DNA of 22,893 bases from Candidatus Levyibacteriota bacterium (lineage in GTDB: Bacteria; Patescibacteriota; Microgenomatia; Levybacterales; UBA12049), in assembly GCA_903872785.1 (NCBI GenBank), contig CAIQLZ010000015.1:1-22893 (forward strand), read 5' to 3'. Of the stretch, positions 1-9,055 are shown piece after piece. Made by a program: the position numbers and the translations under genes. Every line of letters begins with the position of its first letter. The first letter of the stretch is position 1. The notes under the pieces are model-generated. The model had not been told where the DNA came from. It ran no database searches and was given only the letters and a program-made list of their open reading frames with translations.

Positions 1-834
1 CTGATCAAAATCCGTAAGTATGTTGTTGATCCTAATAAAAGTTTGAAAATCTTTAATCAGATCTTCGTATGGAGCAATTTGAGTTGTTGCAAGATTTGCT
101 TCTAAACCAAAAGACTCAACAAACTTTTTTGCAAATGGAATCCAATCAACATTAGGATAGCTGTCTTTTAACGCATTGAAATTTCCTGCAGCTCCGTTTA
201 ATTTTCCTTCAAGAGTCCTCTTATCTAATATTCTTACTTCCTTATTTAATCTTTTTGCAAAAACTGCAAACTCATGCCCCAGCGTTGTCGGGACTGCCGC
301 TTGTCCGTGTGTTCTGGCAAGCATAGGCGTTGATTTGTATTTGTCTGCCCAATCAACCATTTTTATAGTCAGAGAATCAAGACTTGGGATCATTATACTT
401 TCACAGGAACGCTTTAGTATAAGTCGGTAAGTGAGATTATTTACATCTTCAGAGGTAAGGCCGATGTGAATTTTTTCTATCAAGTCTTCAAGTGATGTTC
501 CGGCAAGCATTGCCCGAAATGCTTTTTCCATTGCTTTGACATCGTGATCTGTTGTGTCTTCAATTTTCTTAATCTTTTCGGCGTCTTCCAAGAAAATGTT
601 TTCTCCGAATGAATTAAGTCTTTTCCGTTCGGTTGAAGATAGAGATCTTGTTATTCCAACATCAGACAATGCAACCAAATATTTTGCCTCTATTTCTACG
701 CGTGTTCTAATGATATTGAATTCGGAAACATGGGGAGCAAGCTCTGAGACATCTTTTCTATACCGCCCGTCTAAAGTGGTTATTGCGGTTAATTCCGTTA
801 AAGGCAATGGCATTGGTTTTGGCACTTCAACCAT
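1..834 (-). CDS. purB: Adenylosuccinate lyase, N-terminal 278 residues (runs off the window)
   Basis: This cytosolic enzyme of the fumarase/aspartase superfamily splits fumarate from adenylosuccinate and from SAICAR, giving AMP and AICAR. Visible family motifs are DGRY near residue 22, TTDHDVKAMEK from about 94, LTSEDVNNL from about 126, and RTHGQAAVPTTLGHE from about 174, which contains the catalytic-region histidine. The signature loop with the catalytic serine lies beyond the window edge. The start used is ATG at 834; an in-frame ATG seven codons later would fit the usual N-terminus equally well. It begins 13 bases after the purA stop on the same strand, so the two are probably one transcript covering the two steps from IMP to AMP. 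Identification is secure; only the 3' end is missing. Confidence 0.96.
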   Translation of the reverse strand, partial: MVEVPKPMPLPLTELTAITTLDGRYRKDVSELAPHVSEFNIIRTRVEIEAKYLVALSDVGITRSLSSTERKRLNSFGENIFLEDAEKIKKIEDTTDHDVKAMEKAFRAMLAGTSLEDLIEKIHIGLTSEDVNNLTYRLILKRSCESIMIPSLDSLTIKMVDWADKYKSTPMLARTHGQAAVPTTLGHEFAVFAKRLNKEVRILDKRTLEGKLNGAAGNFNALKDSYPNVDWIPFAKKFVESFGLEANLATTQIAPYEDLIKDFQTFIRINNILTDFDQ

Positions 835-847
835 AATTATATTATAT

Positions 848-2119
848 CTATAATTTTATCATCTCCTGTCTTTTTGGACCAACTGAAATATACATAATTT
901 TTACATTTACTAACTTTTCAATTGCTTTTATATACTTTTTTGCTTCTTTTGGCAAATTATTGTATTTGGTAATTCCCTTTATTGATTTTTTCCAACCTTT
1001 AAATGTTCTATAGATGGGTTTAACTTTTGCCAGAAAATTTGCATCCCCGTCAAAATAATTAACTTTTTTGCCGTTCAAGGTATAGTGAGTACAGATTTTT
1101 ATTTCAGGAAAACTATCTAAAACATCGAGCTTGGTAATTGCTAAATTCGTAAAACCATTGACAATGCAAGCAAATTTTAACAATTCAATATCCAACCATC
1201 CGCAGCGTCTGGCTCTTCCCGTAGTCGCCCCGAATTCTTCTCCGATTTTTCTTAATTTTTTTCCTGTTGCATTTGTTAATTCTGTTGGAAAAGGTCCTCC
1301 GCCAACTCTGGTTACATATGCTTTTGCAATTCCGGTTATCTGATCGATTTTATTTATTGAAATTCCTGCTCCTGCATTTATTTCTCCTGCTAAGATTGTT
1401 GATGCGGTTACAAATGGATATGTTCCCCAATCATTGTCCAGCAATGTGCCTTGGGCTCCTTCCAGAAGAATATTTTTCCTATTTTTAATCGCGTTTTGGA
1501 CTATAGGAAAAGGTTCCTGTACATACGGTTGTATTTTTTCTCTAAAATAATAAAACAACTTCTCAATATTTTTCTGTTTTAATGGTTTTGCTCCAAGGGC
1601 TTTCAAAATTTTATTTTTTAATGATAGTTGAATTTTGAGTTTTTCTGAAAAAGATTTTTTATCCAGAAGATCTACTAGTCTTATTCCGTTATAACTTACT
1701 TTATCCGAATAGGTTGGTCCGATACCCCTTCCTGTTGTTCCGGTTCTTCCTTTCCCCTTTGCCTTTTCATACAGAAAATCAAGAAGTTTATGATAGGGCA
1801 TGATTAAATGACAGCGGGGAGAAATAAACAATTTATTTTTAATTTTTATTCCGCACTTTTTAAGTATTTGAATTTCTTCTAATAAAACTTTTAGATCTAT
1901 AACAACTCCATTTCCAATAATAACCTTGGTTTTTGGATGAAAAATTCCGGACGGAACAAGATGAAGAGCAAACTTGCCAAACTGATTTATTATTGTATGG
2001 CCTGCATTATTTCCTCCGTGAAAACGGATTACATAATCTGACCTTTCCGAAAGATAGTCAATTATTTTACCTTTTCCCTCGTCTCCCCATTGAGCCCCTA
2101 TTACTGTGTTTAGGGCCAT
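848..2119 (-). CDS. purA: Adenylosuccinate synthetase
   Basis: PurA joins IMP and aspartate using GTP to make adenylosuccinate, the first committed step to AMP. The 423-residue product has the normal family length. It opens with the GTP-binding signature IGAQWGDEGKGK, placing catalytic D13 and K16, and has HGGNNAGHT with H41. Later it shows GTTGRGIGPTYSDK, the EGAQGTLLDNDWGTYPFVT block, TTGRARRCGWLD and a C-terminal SVGPKR. I chose ATG at 2119 because MALNTVIGAQWGDEG matches the conserved family start; the reading frame stays open upstream to 2164, but that extension is hydrophobic and not family-like. A promoter with -35 TTGCTT and -10 TACAAT lies just upstream. purB follows 13 bases downstream. 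Confidence 0.97.
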   Translation of the reverse strand: MALNTVIGAQWGDEGKGKIIDYLSERSDYVIRFHGGNNAGHTIINQFGKFALHLVPSGIFHPKTKVIIGNGVVIDLKVLLEEIQILKKCGIKIKNKLFISPRCHLIMPYHKLLDFLYEKAKGKGRTGTTGRGIGPTYSDKVSYNGIRLVDLLDKKSFSEKLKIQLSLKNKILKALGAKPLKQKNIEKLFYYFREKIQPYVQEPFPIVQNAIKNRKNILLEGAQGTLLDNDWGTYPFVTASTILAGEINAGAGISINKIDQITGIAKAYVTRVGGGPFPTELTNATGKKLRKIGEEFGATTGRARRCGWLDIELLKFACIVNGFTNLAITKLDVLDSFPEIKICTHYTLNGKKVNYFDGDANFLAKVKPIYRTFKGWKKSIKGITKYNNLPKEAKKYIKAIEKLVNVKIMYISVGPKRQEMIKL

Positions 2120-2135
2120 AAATCCAACAAAACAT

Positions 2136-2164
2136 ATTGTAAGTGACAAAAGCAGGAAAAGCAA
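2136..2164 (-). promoter_or_regulatory. Probable purA-purB promoter
   Basis: Read on the minus strand, TTGCTT (2159-2164) and TACAAT (2136-2141) are separated by exactly 17 bases. The -10 box ends 16 bases before the purA ATG. It lies back-to-back with the dnaG promoter, so the two transcription units diverge from a 90-bp gap. Confidence 0.5.
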
Positions 2165-2173
2165 TCCTCAAGA

Positions 2174-2182
2174 TGATAGAAT
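2174..2182 (+). promoter_or_regulatory. Extended -10 promoter for dnaG
   Basis: The string TGATAGAAT is an extended -10 element (TGn plus TAGAAT) 26 bases before the dnaG ATG. No good -35 box is seen, which is normal for extended -10 promoters. This is inference from sequence only. Confidence 0.4.
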
Positions 2183-2208
2183 AGACCTGCCTAAAAGCAA
2201 GTAAGTTT

Positions 2209-3984
2209 ATGGATGAAGTTACACAAATAAGGGAAAAAATAGATTTGGCTTCTTTTATTTCTGAATATATTCCTCTTAAGAAAATGGGGAGGAATTTTAA
2301 AGCAAATTGTCCTTTTCACAATGAAAAGACACCATCCTTTATTGTTTCTCCGGAACGACAAATCTGGCATTGTTTTGGCGGATGTAATAAGGGTGGAGAT
2401 ATCTATACATTTCTAATGGAATATGAAAATTTGGAATTTATAGAAGCTTTGCGGATTTTGGCAAAAAGAACAGGAGTGCAATTACGCGAATCAAGTTTTG
2501 AAGCGGGTACTTCTTCAAAAAAAGAAATAATTTATAAATTAAATAAAGCTGCCTTGGAATATTATCATTATGTCTTGACTAAGCACAAAGCTGGAGGAAA
2601 AGCTTTTAACTATTTAACTAAAGACAGGAAATTAGATGCAAGATTAATTGAAACTTTTATGCTTGGTTTTTCACCAAAAGATGGAATTGACCTGTCTAAT
2701 TATTTAATCAGCAAAAAGAAATATAAAAAAGAAGATTTAGTTGAAGCAGGTTTGGCATTTTATGCGGGATCAAGAGTAATGGATTTTTTCAGAAATAGGG
2801 TGATGTTTCCTCTTTTTGATCACCGGGGAAATGTCGTGGGATTTTCAGGCAGAGCAATAGACGAATCATATAGTGGTGGAAAATATATAAATACAAAAGA
2901 TACGCTTGTTTACCATAAAGGAAGTATGTTTTTTGGATTAAATACAGCAAAAGAAGAAATTAAGAAATTAGACAAAGCGATTATTGTTGAGGGAGAACTG
3001 GATGTTATTTCGTGTTTTAGTGTTGGAATTAAGAATGCAATTGCCGTAAAGGGCACAGCTTTGACTGAAGACCAGGTCGGACTTGTTAGTCGATTTACGA
3101 ACAATGTTTGCTTGTGTTTTGACAAAGATGATGCCGGTTATGAAGCTACAAAAAGAAGTTTAGCATCTTTAGAAAAAAAAGGAATGAACATTACGACTTG
3201 TATTTTTGATCGAGCCAAGGATGCAGATGAGGCAATTAAAACAGATCTTCTAGCTTTTAAAAAATCTATAAAAAGAGATACTCCTGTTTATGATTTCCTA
3301 TTCTCTAAAACGTTTTCTTCTTTTGAGAAAGACAGAGTCTATGGGAAAAGAAAAATAAGCGAAGAACTATTGCCTATTTTTACCAGAATTTCAAACGAGA
3401 TAGTAAAAGAACATTATTTGAAGAAATTGAGTAATGAACTTAATGTTTCATTGGATGCTTTATTAAGGGAGGCTGAGAGAATGGAGAAGAAAGACATTGT
3501 AAAAGAAAATGTTTTTGTTAAATCGAAGGACAAAAAACCAAGGACAGAGGTCTTAGAAGATTATTTAATATCTCTTATTGTTCAGCACGGTAATCCAAAA
3601 TCGATCTTGGAAAAATGTATTGAGATTCTTAAAGACTATAAATTTAAAACAGATTCTTACCAAAAAATAATAAATCATCTTCTGCTCTTCTTTAAAAATA
3701 ATGGTAAGTTTGAAAGCCGTATTTTTATGAACATTCTTCCTAAGGAATTGACGATGTCATTCGATTCCGCCTATTTATTCCCAATGCCATCATTTGATGG
3801 GGATGAAAGATATGAAAGGGAAGTTGAAAAAGTTGCCAGGGAATTAAGGGCGCTTTTTCTGAAAAATAAGATCAAGGAAATTTCTCTTAGTCTTAAAACA
3901 GGAGAAAAAGACGAAGATCTAAAAAAAGTAAAAGATTTAGAAAAAGAATTAACTTCAACTATTATTCTTTTGGGAAAATCCTGA
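2209..3984 (+). CDS. dnaG: DNA primase
   Basis: DnaG synthesises RNA primers at the replication fork. The 591-residue protein has three parts. An N-terminal zinc-binding domain shows CPFHNEKTPSF (C34, H37) and HCFGGCNKGGD (C55, C59). A catalytic core follows with a TOPRIM fold: EGELD at about 261-265 and FDKDDAG with D305 and D307 for metal binding. The C-terminal part is variable and Lys-rich, expected to contact helicase. The second zinc pair is spaced Cys-x3-Cys, one residue longer than the Cys-x2-Cys of E. coli DnaG. ATG at 2209 is the first start and gives the expected N-terminus. rpoD follows, reproducing the dnaG-rpoD pairing common in bacteria. Confidence 0.97.
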   Translation: MDEVTQIREKIDLASFISEYIPLKKMGRNFKANCPFHNEKTPSFIVSPERQIWHCFGGCNKGGDIYTFLMEYENLEFIEALRILAKRTGVQLRESSFEAGTSSKKEIIYKLNKAALEYYHYVLTKHKAGGKAFNYLTKDRKLDARLIETFMLGFSPKDGIDLSNYLISKKKYKKEDLVEAGLAFYAGSRVMDFFRNRVMFPLFDHRGNVVGFSGRAIDESYSGGKYINTKDTLVYHKGSMFFGLNTAKEEIKKLDKAIIVEGELDVISCFSVGIKNAIAVKGTALTEDQVGLVSRFTNNVCLCFDKDDAGYEATKRSLASLEKKGMNITTCIFDRAKDADEAIKTDLLAFKKSIKRDTPVYDFLFSKTFSSFEKDRVYGKRKISEELLPIFTRISNEIVKEHYLKKLSNELNVSLDALLREAERMEKKDIVKENVFVKSKDKKPRTEVLEDYLISLIVQHGNPKSILEKCIEILKDYKFKTDSYQKIINHLLLFFKNNGKFESRIFMNILPKELTMSFDSAYLFPMPSFDGDERYEREVEKVARELRALFLKNKIKEISLSLKTGEKDEDLKKVKDLEKELTSTIILLGKS

Positions 3985-3988
3985 AATG

Positions 3989-3997
3989 TGATAAAAT
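3989..3997 (+). promoter_or_regulatory. Extended -10 promoter between dnaG and rpoD
   Basis: TGATAAAAT (TGn plus TAAAAT) begins 4 bases after the dnaG stop codon and 62 bases before the rpoD ATG. It could let rpoD be transcribed apart from dnaG, as internal promoters do in other bacteria. No clear -35 box is present. Confidence 0.4.
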
Positions 3998-4050
3998 AGA
4001 TGCAGTACCTTTTCCATGGAGCATAATTTGTGTGGGAAAAAGGTTTTTTT

Positions 4051-5145
4051 ATGAAAAAAAAAGACAAAACACCAGACATACTTTCAGATATAGTTTTATC
4101 GGCAAAAAAAAGAGGCTATATTACTCAGGATGAGATTTTATCTATTTTTCCAAAACCGGAAGAGCATTTAATAGAGCTTGATTATTTATATGACAAGCTT
4201 TTGGACTCCAACATTGATGTTTTCGAATCCGTTGTTAAAGACCAGGATGGAGAAAATAAACCAATGGAAGCCTTGGAAAAAGAACTTGAGGCACTGACAG
4301 TTCTTACAGAAGGTACAGTTTCAGATCCGGTAAGAATGTATCTTAAAGAAATAGGCAGAATTCCTCTTCTTAAATTTGATCAGGAAATTTCTTTGGCAAA
4401 GAAAGTAGAAAAAGGCGATAAAGCCGCAAAAAAGATCTTAACCACTTCCAATTTGCGTTTGGTAGTTTCAATTGCCAAAAAATATGTCGGACGCGGACTT
4501 ACGCTTTTGGATCTGATTCAAGAAGGAAATCAGGGCTTAATCAGAGCAGTGGAAAAATATGATTGGAGGAGAGGATATAAATTTTCAACTTATGCCACTT
4601 GGTGGATTCGTCAAAGTATTACTCGGGCAATTGCAGATCAGGCAAGAACAATTAGAATTCCTGTTCACATGGTTGAGAATATTAATAGATTTTTGAGAAC
4701 TTCCAGGAAATTAATGCAGGAATTGGGTCGCGAGCCAACTCCAGAAGAAGTCGCGAAAGTTTTAGGAATTGAACCTGATAAAGCCCTGGAGATAATCAAA
4801 ATTTCTCAAGAGCCAGCAAGTTTGGAAACGCCTGTTGGAGATGAAGATGATTCAAGGCTTGGAGATTTTATTCACGATGCTGCAGCGCCAACCTTATTTG
4901 ATTCTGCGTCTCGGGAACTTTTAAAAGAACAGGTTGAAGGAGTGCTTTTAACTTTGTCAGATCGTGAAAGAAGAGTTTTGGAAGAACGCTTTGGCCTTAA
5001 AGACGGTAAGCCTAAAACCCTTGAAGAAGTTGGACGAATGTTTGCGGTTACCCGAGAAAGAATACGCCAAATTGAAGCAAAAGCTTTAAGAAAATTGCGT
5101 CATCCAAGCCGGGGCAATAAGCTCCGCGACTACCTTGGTGATTAA
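4051..5145 (+). CDS. rpoD: RNA polymerase primary sigma factor (sigma-70 family)
   Basis: This is the main sigma factor, directing RNA polymerase to housekeeping promoters. The 364-residue protein has a short region 1.1, then region 1.2 (DPVRMYLKEIG), region 2 with the strongly conserved GLTLLDLIQEGNQGL and YKFSTYATWWIRQSI that melt the -10 box, region 3, and region 4 with the helix-turn-helix TLEEVGRMFAVTRERIRQIE that reads the -35 box. I chose ATG at 4051 because GGGAAAAAGG lies 7 bases upstream as a ribosome binding site; an in-frame GTG at 4030 is less likely. Region 2.4 looks intact, in keeping with the many TATAAT boxes in this window. Confidence 0.96.
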   Translation: MKKKDKTPDILSDIVLSAKKRGYITQDEILSIFPKPEEHLIELDYLYDKLLDSNIDVFESVVKDQDGENKPMEALEKELEALTVLTEGTVSDPVRMYLKEIGRIPLLKFDQEISLAKKVEKGDKAAKKILTTSNLRLVVSIAKKYVGRGLTLLDLIQEGNQGLIRAVEKYDWRRGYKFSTYATWWIRQSITRAIADQARTIRIPVHMVENINRFLRTSRKLMQELGREPTPEEVAKVLGIEPDKALEIIKISQEPASLETPVGDEDDSRLGDFIHDAAAPTLFDSASRELLKEQVEGVLLTLSDRERRVLEERFGLKDGKPKTLEEVGRMFAVTRERIRQIEAKALRKLRHPSRGNKLRDYLGD

Positions 5146-5150
5146 TTAAT

Positions 5151-5828
5151 ATGGAGGAGAACAAATTTTTGTCTTTAAAGAACGCATATAAAATTTTTGT
5201 TTTCTTAGTTCTCTTAAATCTTCTTTTTCTGGATTTTATTTTAGTTAACAGTCAGAAAAACCAAGTTGTAAAAAAAACGGTTTTCGTACCGACACCGAGT
5301 ATTTCCAATACTTGTCCTGCAAGTTGTCTGTCCGAAATAAACAATGCAACCAGAAGTTCAACTCCATCCATTAATTTTACTCCTACCCCTATTTTTACTC
5401 CGACTCCCACAATAAGACCTGCGTCCCCAACCCAGACCCCAACCCAAACCCAAACAACGTCTTCCGTAAAAGAATTTTTTGTGCCGTTTGGAATAGGGTC
5501 TAATTCTTCTAATGATTGGCAGGATGTTTTAGGTCTTAGCGTAACTCTTAATCCTGCAAACTATGGAAATATAAAAACCGTTACTTTTGAGTCGACCATC
5601 AGGATTCCAACAGGAAATGAAATTGCTTATGCCCGTCTTTACAATTCTACAGATAAACATCCCGTATGGTATTCCGATGTTTCTCTGGAGGGTGGAACTC
5701 CGCAACTTTTAATTTCAAAACCAATTACATTAGATTCTGGGAATAAAACTTATCAGGTTCAAATGAAAACAAGTCTTGGATCTACGGCATTTCTTGATCA
5801 ATCAAGACTCCACATAATAACCAATTAA
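5151..5828 (+). CDS. Stalked surface protein of unknown function
   Basis: The 225-residue product has an N-terminal membrane segment at about residues 12-32, inside-out topology likely, then a stalk at about 75-103 made of repeated Thr-Pro pairs, then a folded domain of about 115 residues rich in beta-type sequence (WQDVLGLSVTLNPANYG, YARLYNSTDKHPVW). It starts 5 bases after rpoD and so may share its transcript. I do not recognise a named domain; the C-terminal module resembles jelly-roll-like modules I associate with uncharacterised CPR proteins, but that is recall, not a search. Surface display is inferred from the anchor-stalk-domain layout, which recurs in two other proteins of the window. 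Confidence 0.75.
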   Translation: MEENKFLSLKNAYKIFVFLVLLNLLFLDFILVNSQKNQVVKKTVFVPTPSISNTCPASCLSEINNATRSSTPSINFTPTPIFTPTPTIRPASPTQTPTQTQTTSSVKEFFVPFGIGSNSSNDWQDVLGLSVTLNPANYGNIKTVTFESTIRIPTGNEIAYARLYNSTDKHPVWYSDVSLEGGTPQLLISKPITLDSGNKTYQVQMKTSLGSTAFLDQSRLHIITN

Positions 5829-5853
5829 GTCTATCTACTTCTCAAAGTGTAGT

Positions 5854-5862
5854 TGTTATAAT
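5854..5862 (+). promoter_or_regulatory. Extended -10 promoter for the MgtA-type ATPase
   Basis: TGTTATAAT (TGn plus perfect TATAAT) ends 8 bases before the ATG at 5871. Transcription starts about 7 bases past a -10 box, so the mRNA would begin at or next to the start codon (leaderless). Confidence 0.6.
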
Positions 5863-5870
5863 AAAAATAT

Positions 5871-8387
5871 ATGGAAACCCAGAAAAGTCCGGCGTTTTGG
5901 AAATTATCTTCCCAAGAAACATATGATATTCTAAAAACCACTTCGGGGGGGTTGTCCGGAGAAGAAATTCACGTCCGCAGGAAACAATATGGATTAAATA
6001 TTATTCACAAAAGAAAAGTTAATCTGCTGGTTATTCTTTTTCGTCAATTTACCGGCAATCCTCTAATTATTATTTTGGCAATTGCTACTTTTATTTCATA
6101 CCTTCTTGGACAGCAAATCAGTTCATATTATATTTTTGGGATTATTGTTGCAAGCGTAATACTTGGTTTATGGAATGAGTATACCGCCGAACGTACCATT
6201 GACAATCTTTTGAAAAAAATTTCTCCTATGGCACTAGTCATACGCAATAATGAAAAACTTGAAGTTTCAGTTAGAGATCTTATGCTTGGAGACATTGTCC
6301 TTTTTTCTCAAGGCAGCATTGTTCCCGCAGATGTTCGCCTTATTGAAACAAGAAATCTGGAAATGAATGAATCTGCACTTACCGGAGAAGCAAAAACCGT
6401 TTTTAAAATAACAGAACCGTTAAAAACAGAACCAAAAAGTATCAGTGATTATATAAACATTGGTTTTATGGGAACAAATGTAGAAAGCGGTTCCGGCAGA
6501 GGGATAGTAATCCGCATAGGAAAAATGACAGAATTCGGCAAAATTGCCCAAAGCACAACTTTCATCAAACCAATAACAGATTTTCAGAAAGGACTGACTA
6601 ACTTTGGAGATTTAATTATTAAAGTCATTATGATAATGACAATTACAATTTTTGCAGTAAATGCATTATTAGGTCACAAGCTAATTGATTCTTTACTTTT
6701 TTCTTTGGCAATTGCAGTTGGTCTTACTCCTGAACTTCTTCCGGTTATTGTTACAGTCAGTTTAGCTCATGGGGCAGGAAAACTTGCCAAAAAACACGTT
6801 GTTGCAAAACAGCTCATTGCGATTGAAAATTTAGGAAACATGGACATTCTTTGCATGGACAAAACAGGAACCTTAACCGAGGGAAAAATTACTCTTCTCA
6901 ATTATTTTAATTTTGAGAAACAAGCAGACAAAAATATTTTGCAAATGGCGTTGGATTGTAATAGCGCAGTTATTCATCACAAAGTGCTTGGGAATGCGAT
7001 TGATGCAGCAATCTGGGAATATGCAGTAAAAAATAATATTATTCACACCAAGAGCAAGAAAATTGAAGAAGAACCTTTTGATTATAACCGCAAGGCAATG
7101 TATTGCATTATAGAAAAGGAAAAGGAATTTAAAATTATCGTTAAAGGTGCTCCTGATAACATTCTTGCACTTTGCAACAAGCAAATTAACAAAAAAAATC
7201 TGCATGAAACATTTGTGAAATTAAATAGTCAGGGGCTACGAATAGTGGCAATTGCTTCCAAAAAAATTGCCAAAAAGAAGAATTATTTCTGGGAAGATAT
7301 TCAAGATTTAACTTTTGAAGGATATCTCACTTTCCTGGATATTCCCAAGAAATCAACAATAGAAGCATTAACTAAGCTACACAGTCTTAATGTGCAAACG
7401 AAAATTATTACAGGAGACAATGAAATTATTACCAGACATATTTGCGAAGAAATAGGAATACCCATCAGTAATATTTTGTTAGGGAATGATATGGATGTTC
7501 TTTCCGATGAAGCTTTGCGGAAAAAAGTTTTGTCGATTGATGTTTTTGCCAGAATTAATCCTGAACAAAAACTGCGCATTATTCAAGCTTTGCAAAAACT
7601 CGGCCACACAGTCGGTTATCTAGGGGATGGCATTAATGACATTCCGTCTCTTCACAGCGCTGATGTTGGTCTTTCAGTCAATACTGCAGTTGATGTGGCC
7701 AAAGATGCTGCCGCAGTAGTACTTCTTAGAAAAAGTCTTGATGTAATTGCGGATGGAATTACTGAAGGAAGAAAAACTTTCAGTAATACGATTAAATATA
7801 TTCTGATGTCAGTCAGCAGTAATTTCGGCAATATGTTTTCTGCAGCAGGAGCATCTTTTTTTCTGCCTTTTTTGCCAATGACACCCGTACAGATTCTTCT
7901 TACGAATGGAATATATGATATTTCTCAAACCAGCATTCCTTCTGATAATGTTGATCCGGAATCATTACTTAAGCCGCGGCATTGGAACATTAAATTCATT
8001 AAAAATTACATGATTTTTTTTGGTCCGCTTAGCTCTATTTTTGATTTTGCAACTTTTGGAATTATGCTTTTTATTTTTCACGCGCGGGATTCTCTTTTTC
8101 AAACAGGTTGGTTTATTGAATCAATTGCAACGGAAATTCTTATTGTCTTTGTCATTCGGACCGCCCGAACGCCATTTTTCCTAAGCAGACCGAGTAAATG
8201 GTTATTTTTTACCTGCATTTCTTTGGCAATCTTAGGAGTTATGCTTCCGTTTACACCGCTGACTAAACCTTTGGGATTTGTTATTCCTCCTCCCGGATAC
8301 TTTATTATTCTTATTATTTTAGTTACCGCATATCTTACTTTAGTAGAAATAGTAAAAACAACTTTCTTAAAAAGGTTTAGTTTATAA
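5871..8387 (+). CDS. mgtA: P-type ATPase, MgtA (P3B, magnesium-import) type
   Basis: This ATP-driven cation pump of the inner membrane has 838 residues, slightly shorter than E. coli MgtA. It has an N-terminal cation-ATPase domain, the actuator motif LTGEAK (T171), the phosphorylation motif DKTGTLT with D330, the KGAPD nucleotide-binding motif, and GDGINDIPS from G585 in the hinge. The C-terminal membrane part (NFGNMFSAAGASFFLPFLP, ILLTNGIYDISQTSIPSDNVD, FFGPLSSIFDF, FQTGWFIESIATE) matches the MgtA branch rather than Ca2+ or heavy-metal pumps. No mgtA-type regulatory leader is possible, because the -10 box sits 8 bases before the ATG. Mg2+ as substrate is inferred from family. Confidence 0.93.
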   Translation: METQKSPAFWKLSSQETYDILKTTSGGLSGEEIHVRRKQYGLNIIHKRKVNLLVILFRQFTGNPLIIILAIATFISYLLGQQISSYYIFGIIVASVILGLWNEYTAERTIDNLLKKISPMALVIRNNEKLEVSVRDLMLGDIVLFSQGSIVPADVRLIETRNLEMNESALTGEAKTVFKITEPLKTEPKSISDYINIGFMGTNVESGSGRGIVIRIGKMTEFGKIAQSTTFIKPITDFQKGLTNFGDLIIKVIMIMTITIFAVNALLGHKLIDSLLFSLAIAVGLTPELLPVIVTVSLAHGAGKLAKKHVVAKQLIAIENLGNMDILCMDKTGTLTEGKITLLNYFNFEKQADKNILQMALDCNSAVIHHKVLGNAIDAAIWEYAVKNNIIHTKSKKIEEEPFDYNRKAMYCIIEKEKEFKIIVKGAPDNILALCNKQINKKNLHETFVKLNSQGLRIVAIASKKIAKKKNYFWEDIQDLTFEGYLTFLDIPKKSTIEALTKLHSLNVQTKIITGDNEIITRHICEEIGIPISNILLGNDMDVLSDEALRKKVLSIDVFARINPEQKLRIIQALQKLGHTVGYLGDGINDIPSLHSADVGLSVNTAVDVAKDAAAVVLLRKSLDVIADGITEGRKTFSNTIKYILMSVSSNFGNMFSAAGASFFLPFLPMTPVQILLTNGIYDISQTSIPSDNVDPESLLKPRHWNIKFIKNYMIFFGPLSSIFDFATFGIMLFIFHARDSLFQTGWFIESIATEILIVFVIRTARTPFFLSRPSKWLFFTCISLAILGVMLPFTPLTKPLGFVIPPPGYFIILIILVTAYLTLVEIVKTTFLKRFSL

Positions 8388-8503
8388 TATAATTTTTTCA
8401 AAATTATTACTTCTCTTTGTTAACAATATCGGGGAAAACAATACTAAATGGAAATTTTTTTATGAAGAATTTTATTGTGAAGCTACTGTGTTAAGAATTA
8501 AAT

Positions 8504-8623
8504 TTATTTATGTCGCTTACTGGCTTTTGCCGCTAGCATTTTACGTTTTATCTCAAGCCTTTTCTTAGTCTTGTGAGAGTGAGATCTTTTCTTTTTTCCA
8601 ACCCCGGTAGGTCTTTTTGCCAT
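8504..8623 (-). CDS. 39-residue highly basic protein
   Basis: The product is very rich in Lys, Arg and His (starts MAKRPTGVGKKKRSHSHK, ends AAKASKRHK) and has no acidic residue except one Glu. That composition fits an RNA- or ribosome-binding peptide or a nucleoid protein. It is not bL32, bL34, bS22 or bTHX as I know them. Evidence that it is a real gene: a clean ATG, a TAA stop, and a perfect TATAAT at 8630-8635, six bases before the ATG. It converges on the ATPase gene. Function unknown. Confidence 0.72.
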   Translation of the reverse strand: MAKRPTGVGKKKRSHSHKTKKRLEIKRKMLAAKASKRHK

Positions 8624-8629
8624 ATTTAT

Positions 8630-8635
8630 ATTATA
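8630..8635 (-). promoter_or_regulatory. -10 box for the 39-residue gene
   Basis: A perfect TATAAT on the minus strand ends 6 bases before the ATG at 8623. This predicts a leaderless message. Confidence 0.55.
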
Positions 8636-8650
8636 CGCTATTTTTAGAAG

Positions 8651-8986
8651 TTAATGTTTGCAAATTTTTGTTCGAAAGAACTGCCATTCATCACATTCAC
8701 GGCCATCAACAAAAACACAGTTACCTCTTTGTGAACCGTCGGGATCAGTTATAATTTTAGATTTTCCTCCCTGAGTCCTACAATAAACAGATGCGGGATT
8801 GGCGATATGGGCACTATTTTCTTTCTGAATGCTATTAATTATTTCATTATTACCCTCTTTTAGATTCAGTAAATTTTGATATTGCATGCCCAGCCAAAAT
8901 CCCAATATAGGAAAAGTTATTAAAATAATTAATGCCAAAGTTTTTGACAACGGAGTGACTTTGGTAGCCCATTTAGGAAGCTTCAC
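8651..8986 (-). CDS. Membrane-anchored DUF333-like protein
   Basis: The 111-residue protein starts with GTG at 8986. Residues about 15-34 form one membrane helix (LALIILITFPILGFWLGMQY). The C-terminal half carries the DUF333 pattern NPASVYCRTQGG, a DPDGSQRGNCVFVDG stretch and CDEWQFFRTKIC, with four cysteines that probably form disulfides outside the membrane. DUF333 proteins (YoaF-type, sometimes called putative hemolysins) have no established activity. The GTG is favoured because TATAAT lies six bases upstream and no better start exists nearby. Confidence 0.82.
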   Translation of the reverse strand: MKLPKWATKVTPLSKTLALIILITFPILGFWLGMQYQNLLNLKEGNNEIINSIQKENSAHIANPASVYCRTQGGKSKIITDPDGSQRGNCVFVDGRECDEWQFFRTKICKH

Positions 8987-8992
8987 GAGTAA

Positions 8993-8998
8993 ATTATA
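8993..8998 (-). promoter_or_regulatory. -10 box for the DUF333-like gene
   Basis: TATAAT on the minus strand is separated by six bases from the GTG start at 8986, giving another predicted leaderless message, here with a GTG start. Confidence 0.5.
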
Positions 8999-9055
8999 AT
9001 ATTTAATTTGGGGAAAGTAAAGACATATGAGAAATTTATCAATTTTGAAGCTGAT

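Noticed and set aside
2120..2164. Upstream extension of purA
   Set aside because: The extra residues are hydrophobic and not family-like, and the frame would overlap the predicted promoter. MALNTVIGAQWGDEG is the standard start.
5829..5870. A magnesium-sensing leader before the MgtA-type ATPase
   Set aside because: The gap is only 42 bases and the -10 box is eight bases from the ATG, leaving no room for a regulatory RNA.
8388..8503. A terminator or small RNA between the ATPase gene and the 39-residue gene
   Set aside because: AT-rich with no stable hairpin plus T run and no convincing promoter; I see nothing definite in it.
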